Origin: Lunularia cruciata
Lineage: Eukaryota > Streptophyta > Marchantiopsida > Lunulariales > Lunulariaceae
Assembly (NCBI GenBank): GCA_948567375.1
Contig: OX419760.1
Coordinates: forward strand, 23,870,001-23,934,000
Reading direction: 5' to 3'
DNA: 64,000 bases
Made by a program: the position numbers and the translations under genes. Below are positions 24,391 through 36,000 of the stretch, one piece after another; position 1 is the first letter of the stretch; every line of letters begins with the position of its first letter. The notes beneath the pieces are model-generated. The model searched no databases and was not told the DNA's origin. It was given only the letters and a program-made list of their open reading frames with translations.

Positions 24391-26150
24391 TCATGAAACT
24401 CTTCCCTCCTGGTCGGACATGTCCGAGGATTTAAGCATGTTATGAATGTTGAGTGCCATCGGGGTTTCGGGAACTAATGTGCCCTCAGCGATGTATGACC
24501 GAGAGAGCCTAGTAGCAGGACTTTCAATCGCAAATTCGGTTTGACGAAGCAACAAGCTGTGGTGCTGCTGCTGCTGCTGCTGCTGCTGCCGCTGTTTGAT
24601 GGTTTTTACCACAAGCAATTACCGCTGTCAACGTTCCTCCCTCCCGCAATTAAACGGTTCCGTCTGAGTGCGACCTCTCGTCGTCCTCATTTCTACGCTC
24701 TGCGCGTTGTCTGAGCGCAGAAGGCAGCGTCTTCCGCCCGACTCGACAGTGTTGACTGGAAAGTCATCCATCAGTAGAAGTAGAAGAAGAACGAAGAAGA
24801 AGCACACACAACACGTCAAATTTTGCAGCAACGAACGAACTTTCCTTTCCCTCTCTCCTTGCCACAAAGTCCAGACATGTATCTCTCTCGGTTCTCCATA
24901 ATTTTATTCATCCATATCCTCCTTCTTTCCGCGAGCAATTCGCAGCTGGCAACATAAATCGCATACTCAATCGATTATTCCTGATTCTCTTAAAGGTTCA
25001 TCCATCCACACCCGCCCGCATAGATGAAAAATTGGGCATGATTCTGCTTCCTCCCAATCAAATCAACCAACCCGACCCAGAACATCAAAACCCGACCCGC
25101 AATTCCAACCCCGCCCCGCCCAACCGAACCTAACGATGCATGATAATGCTGGGTTTCCAATATCTTCACCACTGGCTGGCTGGCTTCCTTCCTTCCAACA
25201 CACGAGATCCGGCAATTCACGAAATTCCACACCCGTTGTTTATTGATTCCGGTATCTCATCATTCGCTTACTCGTTGCCCGCCCGTGAGCGTGAGTCAGG
25301 CGCATCAATTTAGATCTCGTCAATCCACTTTATCGCCAAAAGCCCGCAGTCCTGGACTGTTTCAGTCCTGAACTGTCTGTCAGTCACTCAGTCGAACTCC
25401 AGCAACTGCCTTTCCCTAAATTCCCATTCAGGGATTTCTTATTTCCTTCCGGTGCCGCTCCTCGTCTTCGCCTTTGTCTTCACAATCGACCCCGTCGCCT
25501 CCACCAGCTCAATTCCAGCCAAATCCGAAGCACTGCACGATCGGTTCGGTATACTACCACATTCTCGTCACGAGAGGAGTAAGAAGGCTACTGCTCCTTT
25601 TTCTCGTCGTCTGTTGTTACGTTTGTTGTTGTTGCGGCTGGGGAATTCATCCGCCATTTCTTTCACTTTCCTCAGCTCCTTCGTCTTCTTCCGGTCTGGT
25701 AAATAACACAGGTGTTAAAGATTTCTTTCCTCCGTGTGAAACTCGTCGTCAGTTATTGTTGTTTTCCCTGCCTGCATGGGTAAGGTAAGGTAAAGCCCTC
25801 GCCACGCTGTATGGCGGATACCGCGCACGAGTCTAGAGCAGAGAGAATCCGCGGGTGGGTGCCCCAGACCAGGGTTATTTGACAGGGTGTAATTTCTATG
25901 GATGCGATGGCTCAAACCTCCTAATCGTACGGCACACACAACATAGCAGTAACCATGGTTGAGTAATGAGTCATATTGCGCAAATTCACTCGCGCGATAT
26001 TCACCCACCGAGAATATTATGCGGAAATCGCATGCGGGGAATCCGCCATCCACCACCCCCTCGCCGCGTGCGATCCGGGTTAACATTTCCTTCCTTTGGT
26101 CTTCGCTTACTTCAACATGTCAGTTTATGAGTTGAGTCTCTCTATTTTCA
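24390..26150. other. No gene recognised; GC-rich CT-rich stretch
   Basis: It holds a (TGC)9 trinucleotide repeat at about 24563-24589 and CT-rich, AGAAG-rich patches, with several overlapping short ORFs on both strands (up to 123 codons at 25715-26086 minus) and no motif. It resembles leader or promoter DNA, but no downstream coding gene was found for it. Confidence 0.45.
24563..24589. repeat. (TGC)9 trinucleotide repeat
   Basis: Nine uninterrupted TGC units. The minus strand would read as polyglutamine within a short ORF, but no gene supports that ORF. Confidence 0.9.
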
Positions 26151-27631
26151 ATCATTACCGATTAAGATGCCCTCGATTGGGTAAACATACAAATCTAGAG
26201 TAAGACATGTGGGTAGGATAACGGATTTGATCTCTTATTTGTATTTTAATGCAAAGAGAATGATTAAGGTATTAGTTTATTTATGTCTTATTTTATTTCT
26301 TTTTCTAAATTATTATTTTTGCTAATTTCACTTAAATGGTTCCATTTATAAATTTATCTATATGTATAATACATGAGGTTAAAAATATCCATAAATAAAA
26401 TTTAAAAAGCAGTCCATTTGAGTGAAATTTCTATCTAAATGTGATAGCAATCCAATAGGAACTTAAGTTCTGAGTTGTTTTTAGACAAGTTGCTAATACA
26501 CTGTATAGAAATCCTCAATTTCTCCCTCCAAAAACAAGTGTTATCCATCGACATCATCAATCTCCAAATCTCTTTCGATAATACAATATTCGTGATTTTA
26601 AAATCAGAAATTACTTTCACATATATATAGCAAGACATACAAAGAAATAGTGCAAGTAGCTGCTTACTTGAGCCACACAATTAGAACACAAATAATCATA
26701 AATTTCTTTTACTATTAATATGTATTGAGATTAAAACAAACAAAGAAACAAGCAACGAAATATTTGACAAGAACATTCAATATTCCAAAGATAGGTATAA
26801 GTTTCAGAAATGTGATTCTCATTAGAAGGAGGTCTTTCCTAATTCGACCTCTTTCGCCAACGAAGAAACGTTCTGCCTGAGGTAGAAGCAACCTCTTTGA
26901 GTCCTACTTCACACCATCATATTTTACATACAAACAAGTATTAGCCCCGTGCATGCATGGCAAGAAGGACCCTCTTAAATGGATATCGTTCCTCTGTCCA
27001 TCCTTTGTCCCCGTCCCCAAACAAAAAATCCATTCATCCATCGTCTCTTTCCCCGTCCGATGTCTCCATCCCCTTAAGTAACATCATCATTCGTTGTCTT
27101 CGTCTCGAGATATAGTTCCGTCCAAGGTCTCCATCCGTTGTCCCCGAACCAAGGAACCCTTCCGTCCATCGCACCCCCTCCCCTCCCCTAGGTACCTGCC
27201 CTAGTAGTAGGCGACAAATAAAAATCTACACGTTCTTATAGATCTTCGATACTGATACAAGTATAATTGAACAACAAAGCCTAAATGTAGAAGAAAATAC
27301 AGTACACTAATCAATCGTTAATCAAGCAGGCCGGCTCACACCTATCTTCAATGAACACGATGGCTCAACAACAATTATAACCCAATCTGCAGCTCTACAA
27401 CCGTCCAATTTTAACCCCAATCTATGGTTATCTTGAGAGTAAGAACAGAGTTAACGAACTTTTGGATTATCCCACGCGCATTAGTGCCAGATGCTAACTT
27501 TAAGTGCTTAATGTGCTTTTACTTGTGGTGCAACCATTGAGTACATGCACACGTCTTCCTCCGTACTCCTGCTGTTGCTATGGCCATCCTATACTTCTCT
27601 GAAAGTAATAGTTTACTTCCTGCCAGACCAG

Positions 27632-27673
27632 CACACAACTCAATGGAAACTTTTGTTTCCATTGAGTTGTGTG
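27632..27673. repeat. Perfect 19-bp hairpin with four-base loop
   Basis: The arms 27632-27650 (CACACAACTCAATGGAAAC) and 27655-27673 are exact reverse complements around TTTT. It is not followed by a T-run and has no gene next to it. Such a tight perfect palindrome can arise by template switching during replication, or could fold in RNA. Confidence 0.85.
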
Positions 27674-30600
27674 AGCTCGCCTAAAGGGAGGATTTCCCAG
27701 AAACATGTGACAGGAAATTATTGGGATTCTTTTACACCGACATAGACATAGAGAAGGGGTAATATATGCTTAGGGATGAAGAGGAAGAAGAAGAATCAGA
27801 TGGGGGAGAGTGGAAGCATTGAGAAAGGTAGATGCGGCCTGCTGCTATATTGACCTCACTGGTTTGTTTTTAAGTGGAATGATGGAGAAGAGTCCAAGGA
27901 TTGAGGAATGGAGGTGAAGAGAATAAGGGAGAGTGAGCGAAATTGTCAAACAGTCCACTTCAGGAGCTAACAGGTGTAAATCTCCGGCTCCAGGACACCT
28001 GATGAGAACAAAGAAGTCCATCCATGTGAGAAGGAATACTAGGGGATCAGTGACCACATATGAAAAGTGAAGGTAAGAAGTTTTGAAAGGAGTGAAAACG
28101 ATACTGATTGCAGGCAGGCAGGCAGGCAGCGGGCGCAGAGGAAGCAAAAATTTCATGTTGGGGAAGGGAGATGCAGGACACGTCGGTGTGGTGTTGGTGG
28201 TGGGTGTGGTTTGAGAAATTCAACAGCATCCATGTTGGGGATGGGGTCCCACCCACGCACTTTCTTCCGGGAGAGATCACTCTCACACAACTGACTCACC
28301 ACCCATGATCTGAACGCCGCAGCATGTAATGGAGCTCAAAGATTGGACTGGGATGAATCTGATTCGCTTTCTGTGTCTTGTAGTAGCCACTGATGAGCTC
28401 CAAGGAGACATGCACAGAGTGAGTGAGTGAGTGAGTTGAGGTGAGTGAGTGAGTGAGCTGAACTGATAGAAAGTACTAGTGAGGCACCAGTGGCAGGAGT
28501 AGTGCAAGTAGGAGTAGTAAAGTCCTCCTCGGCTGCAGCTGCAGCTGGTGCATTGGACATGGTGCGGGTGATTGGGTGACTCTTCGAATCTATAGACCGG
28601 AGCAGCGGCAACAGTAGAGTGCATTTTTTCTGTTGTTTCACTCCGGAACGATTTCACTGCAGACGGCCCTCGCCTCCAGCTCTGAGCTCGGAGCCTGGAT
28701 ACCCCACAATTGGTCCAAGAGGAAGAATTTGTCAATCGTGTGAAGTGTCAGACTACAGTGGAAGGGATGTGATTCCTGACTGGATGAATAAACTACAGTA
28801 CACTAGTGTATGTTGAATAGCAAAACATCCAACCCAAAAGCTTAAGCTGGAAGGAAAGCTAAACTTTGGATGGAAGGAACGGTGGAAGGAAGGAAGGAAG
28901 GAAGGGAGAGCAAAGCAGGCGTCCATGTGGAAGTATCGGGGCTCAGACGAAGGAATCGAGGATCATACAGACAGTGTAGGTCCTTGGGTGCAAGAAGACA
29001 ACAGACACCGAGTCAAGCAAAGAACGAAAGGAAATGTCACCCCTCAATGGTAGTGTATTTAATAAGGGGAGCTAGAGAGTGAAGACTGTCTGGCGAGACC
29101 ACAGTGAACTGAGTTCACTCAGTTCTGTGAGCATCAACGGACGGAAAGAGAATGGGCAGACACCACCAACCAAATTCTCCCACTGAAGGAGCTTTAGCAG
29201 AGTCAGAGTTGAATGTCTCTCGTCGGCCGGTCTTAGTGAAGGAGTACAGGTCCCCCGATTCGACGCGTACGTGTCCTCCTTCACTTCCTACTTACGCTAC
29301 TCACTCCCTTCCTCTCCCAGCTCGCTCTGGTCGATATGAATAAAGAAAGTAGAGTTCCCGTAACAATGAACCAGCACAGCACATCACAGCGATATGTAAA
29401 TGGTACAGACAAATTCCCCTGTTACTTTTACAGTGGTATATGATAACCGTAGAATGTACTTCACACACACAAATCGTATCGTTTATCCTCTCATCTTCCC
29501 GTCCATTGAGGTCTTGGACTTAACTCACATGTATAGCCCCACTGCGCAGCATTGTGTTGGCCGTACGCATCATTGGTACAGTACATCCACAGTTGGTGTA
29601 GCATGAGCAAAGCAGAGCTTCAGGAAAAGTGAACAGGGGACGGTAAAAGATCACAAGCTCTTCAGATTCATCTACAGCTTTCGATCTTTCCATCATTAAA
29701 CGCAACCTCATTGGCTAAAGCAAGCAACAACGGATCGATGCATTCCTGCGTGGGAGAGCAAGTACTGTACCAACTTTAGAGCTTGAGCCGAGCTGAGCTG
29801 AGCTGAGCTGGGTGTGAGCAGCGATTATATTCTTTCCCAGAAGGGAATTTTCAACAGTGCTTTTTGCTTTCTTTACCTGGACTGCCGGCTGTTGTGAGTT
29901 TCTTGCCGGAGTACCCGACGAGCGGAGGGATAACTTTGCAAGTCGTTATCCTTTACCATGAAAGTCCAGGGAGTTTTACTTTCCCGGAGAAGAGAATATA
30001 GCTCAGAAAGAGAAGTGTACTCCATCTTTTCGTGCAAACCCTAGAATCTAAGTTTGAAGACAAAGCCTAATACGTCTACGTTGTTTCCACTAGACGAGCT
30101 CTTGGAATGCACCACAGGTGTAGTAGACGGTACTCTTGTCCCTCGTCCATAGGTGAGAACAATGCACGCTCCTTACTCCCAGTCAAGAGTCTTTTCTCAT
30201 TCGCACTCCAGTTGGGGGGGAGCTGAGCTGAGAGAAAAGCTGTAGTCTTCCACAGCAAAGGATAACGACTTACATATTTTATCCCCTTCGATTCGCAGAG
30301 GCGAATGAATGAGTGGACAAGTTAAAATAGTCGATATGGTAGGTAGATTGATTGCTTACTATGGGGATGAAGGTCTTCACCACAAGTAGAGTAATACTGT
30401 TACTGCTAATCTTGGATCACCAATGTCTGGTAGGTACCCCGGCATCTTTTGACTTTCACGATAAACATGAGTGTTTATTGTGACTTGTTTGAGGAAGAAG
30501 AAGTAGGTACCGATCATTCACTTGCAACATCAATGATCACCCTAGTTCTCTTTCTTTCCCACTACATGTACTGCTTTACAATGGACCGTATCAATTGCTC

Positions 30601-31799
30601 ATTCTAGATCGGCTAGGAGGAACAAATCCTTATCGTATAAAACCCAATCTCATCTTGTATGATGGATCTACGAAATAGGAAATAGGAAAAGCTGCCAATT
30701 TGAGGACGAGAATCTATCCCACGTCTGTGGTGGATCACTTCCAAAGTCCAAGTGCACTTCGTGTATCATGGGAGATGGAGGCACTCACTCACTCATAAGT
30801 TAAGACTCATAACAGATGGGAAAAACATAAAGTATTTCTGAGGATCAAGCACCCCTCACCGAAAGAACCTACCCCACCAAGGAAGAGCAAAAGGGCCGTA
30901 TGTTAAGAATTATTGATATGAGCACGAATTCTTTGTGGGTGAACCGACAAAGAAGAAGAAGGCATTGAGAGGAAGGAAAAATATGTGCACGAGCGGCCAC
31001 ATGGAAAGAGGGCTCTCGACGCCATTCTAATGGACGGTGAAGGAAAAAGGAACAGAACCCAGAAGTGCACAGATATTCATGCAGGCAGCAGGGATGAATG
31101 AATGAGTAAGCTATAAACCTACGACTTGTGTCGACATGAAGATGATTTCCAAGGAAGCACCACCTCTCTTGCATGCAGAAGAGTACTTCTTGCTTCCTTG
31201 GTGCAATGCAAGCATGGATGTAGTGTTTCATAATATCGGCTAGGGTCCAAATGGGACTTTAGATCATATCTTGGACTTGGTCCTAAAAGGTTTACGTTCC
31301 AAGTAAGGTGCCAGTGCTGTGCCTTGTGAACTACTCACTGCTACTAAATCTTTTGGTTTGTGAGCTCGTCCTCTTTGTCTTCTCTTCACAAGTTACAAAC
31401 GACGACGCGAGCTGTAAGGTACTTCGGGACCAAGCCACGAGCAATACTACTATCTTAATCCGTCAGGGAATCAGTCGATAAAAAGACCAGAATATGGGAT
31501 ACCACATCAGCCTCCTATCAGCACAGGCCTTATCACTTTCTCCTACAATCGGATCCAACCGGAGTTTTGACTCCATAGCAGTGACCTACATGTGACGGCC
31601 TGCATTTTCTGACTGCCTGTCTACCTGGGCGTGCACACTGTAAGCAAGCAGTATGGGAGTCTTCCAGCATCAGTTAGCCAGTTCTCAGAAATAGCGATGG
31701 TGCGAGATATGGAACTTGGAGCTACAGTAGAACGACAGGTTCGGTGAGGAGAGAGGAGAGGAGAAGCGAAAGGTGAGAGACAGAACCTGAGCGCCGCCG

Positions 31800-32594
31800 T
31801 CATGAATGTTCGGAGCTCATGGTCAGGATAGGGACCAGTAAGAAAGTACAGCCGGCCCACTTATCCACACGGTATCTGGCTTTGAGGCGTGTCCATGAAT
31901 CCAGCACACATGTCTCGATATATGGAAGCGTCTCACTGAGTGGGTAAGCTCGCTCTCTGACGCCACTCACTTGACTCGTCATGCACACCAGCTCCATTTC
32001 CAAACCCATTTCGAGTCTTAAGCTCACACTCAAAGAGTCCACATCGGTTCCAGGAGGTAGCAGTAGGGTGGTGGTAGCTGGGGCCATGAAAGTCACATGA
32101 CTTACAAGACAGGGCTCACGCACCTGTTGACTTCCATGATTGTGCCCTGTCAAGAATGAATGTGCTAGTTTCCAAGCTCTCTTCTTCGAGCGTGTATGGA
32201 CGACACTCGAGAGTATGGGAAGAAGATCAGGCTTTTGGCGCATCAGAGAATTTCTCCCCGCATTCATTAGGTGAGGAAATTTTCCGTCAAAGCAGTGTGG
32301 GCTGTGCCCAAAGATGAATTCGGTGCTCACTAGACTTGCGTGTCCCAACTTCTCCTCGGAGCGAATGAATGTGGGAATTTTCTTTAGCACATGGTAATTG
32401 TCGACGAGCAAGAGGTCTTTGTGCTTTGGAACTACTACCCCCTTAGATCGATATTGTTCTCCAGGGACCGAACCAGAAAAAGAAACCCTGGCTATGAGGA
32501 ACACGAGATAATAAGGGGCTAGCGCACAAAAGATTAAACCTTGAAGCGGGGTATTTTCATACTGATGTGAGATCCGTCGTTGTGAATTGGACAT
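31800..32594 (-). CDS. Unexplained 264-codon ORF
   Basis: An open minus-strand frame runs from the ATG at 32594 (MSNSQRRISHQYENTPLQ) to a stop at 31800. It has one hydrophobic stretch near the N-terminus (LIFCALAPYYLVFLIARVSF, about residues 19-38) that could span a membrane or act as a signal anchor. The rest shows no motif I recognise, and composition is not clearly coding. It lies about 0.4 kb beyond the 3' end of the RPN13 gene, on the same strand. At this length in non-AT-rich DNA chance is unlikely but possible. It could be a lineage-specific gene, an exon of a split gene, or noise. Confidence 0.25.
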   Translation of the reverse strand: MSNSQRRISHQYENTPLQGLIFCALAPYYLVFLIARVSFSGSVPGEQYRSKGVVVPKHKDLLLVDNYHVLKKIPTFIRSEEKLGHASLVSTEFIFGHSPHCFDGKFPHLMNAGRNSLMRQKPDLLPILSSVVHTRSKKRAWKLAHSFLTGHNHGSQQVREPCLVSHVTFMAPATTTLLLPPGTDVDSLSVSLRLEMGLEMELVCMTSQVSGVRERAYPLSETLPYIETCVLDSWTRLKARYRVDKWAGCTFLLVPILTMSSEHS

Positions 32595-33009
32595 CACTTG
32601 TGATATTCGTTCTTGATCTTTTGATGACCACCGTCATATAACAGTTCTGAGACTGATCATAGAGAAGCTGATCTACAGGAGCATGCCAGAAGCACTGCCA
32701 ACTCTTTCAAGCTCCTTAGTTCATCCGATGACAGGTGAGGCTGCACTGGTCCACTCCCAATACAGCTCACTGTCGAGGTGCCTCGTGATACAACCCCGCC
32801 AGTGACGTTGATATCTCATGCCTAACAAAGTGGGACACAAAAAGTTGGCCTGGTGTCCTGATAGATCGTGCCTTCGAACATACTCTGCTGGACTCATGTT
32901 CCAGCAGACTTTAAGATCCAGATGCAGAAACTCTGAACTAGTATCACTTGATCAAACCAATTTGAGATCTTCAGTATAGAAGTAAAGATTTGAGTATTTA
33001 CAAGCATTA

Positions 33010-36000
33010 TTACAATCCCTCTTCCATTAGATCATTGTCCCTTTCTCTTTTCTGGTCCCGCTTTTGGACTTCCCTCTCTCGCTCACTTTCAGGCATGCTC
33101 TCATCCTCTGCTGTATCAGGAACGCTCGTAAACTGGTCTTGAATTGCTTCAAGAAAAGACGCAACCGTGAAATTATCTGCATATTATACCATATTATACC
33201 AGTCAGTATGGCAGTCTCGAGGCTCAATTGAAATAAGACGCTCTAATCAAATTCAAATTTATCCAGATAAATTCAAAACCAATTTCTATAAGATCATTAA
33301 AGGATTCGAATAGGATGCTACAACCCCTTCATTTCTGAATTAGGACAAACAAATCAACTACACAACACAACGGGTTCCAGGCTAGATAAGGCCATTCATG
33401 CAGAAAATCCTTATCGCTAGAAATTTTAGTTGAAGTTTGAGTTGAGATGTAGAACCGTACAATTGCTGGGATCGATTCCAAATTGTGCCCAGTCTAGCTG
33501 ACCACTTCTTAAAACCTGCAAATTCAGGAACCAAATATCAAACGATACACTGAGTGCTGAAAGATGGTCACACGGAGAGCCGTCTACTATAAGAAGGATC
33601 GAGAAAAGCTCGAGCAGAGAAGAGGATAGGTTGCACCTTACCAAGTACTATTTCAAGAAATGTTCCAACCCACCTGTAAAACCACAGTATTACTTACGTG
33701 TGTGAACATATCAAGTTGTTGCTGAAATTGAGGACTTTGCATAAGCTCTGCAATGGCCTCTGGACTCTTCACACCCTGTCTCAGTTACAAACAAGGGGAA
33801 GAGCAAAATCAAAGGCCCGAAAAACCACGCTTTAAGTCCAATGATTACGTTCTTCACATGACCTTCAAAAACAAATCGACGCTTGCGACGTGCAAATACA
33901 AGAATGATGAACACACCTCGGGTAGAAATGGTGCAAGCCGATCTTCTAAGTGAGATCGATCTAATAAAGGTATCACGACGTCCGGCTTAAGGATGTCAGA
34001 GAAGCTTGGTCCTTCAAAACGGAAACACGGAGCGGTAGTGAAAACTTCACTTCAGCAAACGGAAAACAAACTAGGATACTTAAGTCTAATCAAATAAACA
34101 GACCAACTCCTTACAGTGTCAGCATTTTTTCATATCTGAGAAACAAATAACTTTCAGTTTCTATCTCGGTACCTGTATCTCTGTGCATAGTCTCCATAGC
34201 ATCTGCACACAAGTAATAGTGCATTTTCAATCAGCATTGACATGACATCCTACCATGAGAGAAATGGACGTTCTGGAAAGAGGTGGTTAAATATATTGAT
34301 TAAGAAGAGACCTACAAAACAAACAAACAAGCCCTCCTTTACTCCTCCAACATAGTTATATTCTTCATGTTCGAGTGCCAAAGCTCCCTTTTAGGCTAAG
34401 CGTCGAATAATTGTGTTAAAGCCGTTAGGAAGATCCTTGCAAAGCTTCTGTCACCATATACTAATCATATATTGATAGATACTAATGATAATTAAGTCTT
34501 CCTGCCCTGCCAATTCATCAGCCAATTAAATCCCTGGAACCTACTCTCCTTGGCATAAAAGCTGCACTAACAGTATGTTGATAGTATGTTGACAACCAGA
34601 AGTTGGTTAGACCCATAAGCTCACTTACCTTGTGGAACAGCAACCTGACCAAGCCCTTGAAGTATTCTCTGTAGGTCAATTAACTGAACAGCTCCTGTTG
34701 ACGAAGGTGAAGCTTCGCCCATCAAATTCACATCTCTAGAGACAAAGAGCCGCTATTTATAATTAGCACATGTCAAAAGAAAATCCATTGGTAAAATAGC
34801 AACTCGTTAAGATGTATGCTCAGGTAATAAAAGCAGGAAAAGGGGCATCATTTGAAAGCCAGCACAGCAATACTACGAATTTTCACGACTTGAAACGGAA
34901 GAGAAGTAGTTCTATGAAATGTTTACGATATTAGACCACTACAAGCGATACTGCTAAGAGAAGGAAAGATTTACGTGAACAGATAGGGCCCGATTACAGG
35001 TTTTACTTTCAATCTGTCGATTTGTGAACACCTATCTAAATGAGATTTAAGTTCTCTGTCACGCTCTCTGATGTATGGAGGCCGAGTGTATAATAAGAGG
35101 AAACATTACATGTCTTCCAATTTACAACTGCCATGTTATGTCGATATACGTCATCTTTGAGTGACCACAATAAAATCCTCCAGAGAGTTGCTAGGCAGTT
35201 CTAAGGAAAATTGAGGAGAGCAAGTCCAGGAGAGAACTAAAGAAGGCACCTCGATAAAACCTCCAATGCTTCCCCGCCTTCTGATGCTTCAGATGCTGCC
35301 TGCTGAGGGGACTCCGGCGCCTCATCGCCTACCATATCTATTTACGAATTTCATGTAATGTTAACAACACCCTACATGATATAATAGCCCCTACGACTGC
35401 TGTGCATATACATCTCCATTAAAAATGATGCATATATGATAGAAGATAGAATATCCAAGCAAACCTGATTTACTAGAAAACACTTTCACGCCACCTAGAA
35501 TGTCAGGACAGATCCATGTTTTGTCCTGCAAATATGTACTCTGGAATCAAGGAACTAGCGATCATACATATGCAGAGAGTTTAAAACTACCTTCTAACGG
35601 CCGATTCAAGTGAATGTTTACTAAGCTGCAGACCTCCTCGTCATCCTCAACTCGTGGTCCCTGATTATAAGCCAAATTCCAAAGACGTAGCGAGCTAAGT
35701 GAAGTGTTTTTTCTTGCGAGCACTCCTGGAATCTCTTACAATTATGGTGATAAACTTCATAGCACACTACCTAGTTTAAACTCTAATCAATCAGGAGCTC
35801 AAATCTGCATAGGCAAAAAGACTTCATTACCTCATGAGAACCTTAATAAACATCATGTAGAGAAAAGACCTCCTTAAGCAATTCCAGAGCTTCATTGACC
35901 ATGCCGGACCATAAGGTCCTGGTAATTGACAAGGTTTATGTGGCCCAAACTCAAAAGAAACATACAGGTCTTAGCTCTACACTGGAGGACATAACAGTTT

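Larger units (their letters stand above)
26150..33000. other. Gene-poor region with microsatellites
   Basis: An AT-rich patch (about 26.2-26.76 kb) is followed by mixed sequence. A pyrimidine-rich stretch repeats CCGTCC/TCCATCC words (about 26990-27190). Simple repeats include GGCA (about 28111-28130), GAGT (about 28420-28457), GGAA (about 28876-28903) and GAGCT (about 29787-29811). ORFs are short except for the minus-strand frame at 31800-32594. No RNA gene was recognised. Confidence 0.45.

Noticed and set aside
33027-33227. 66-codon minus-strand ORF
   Set aside because: It is an alternative frame over the last RPN13 exon. The correct frame gives TVASFLEAIQDQFTS and matches the RPN13 family.
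35531-35590. Nearer acceptor (GCAG ending at 35531) for RPN13 exon 7
   Set aside because: Using it after the phase-1 exon 6 brings an in-frame TGA within eight codons, whereas the CTAG acceptor at 35495-35498 restores the frame through to exon 8.
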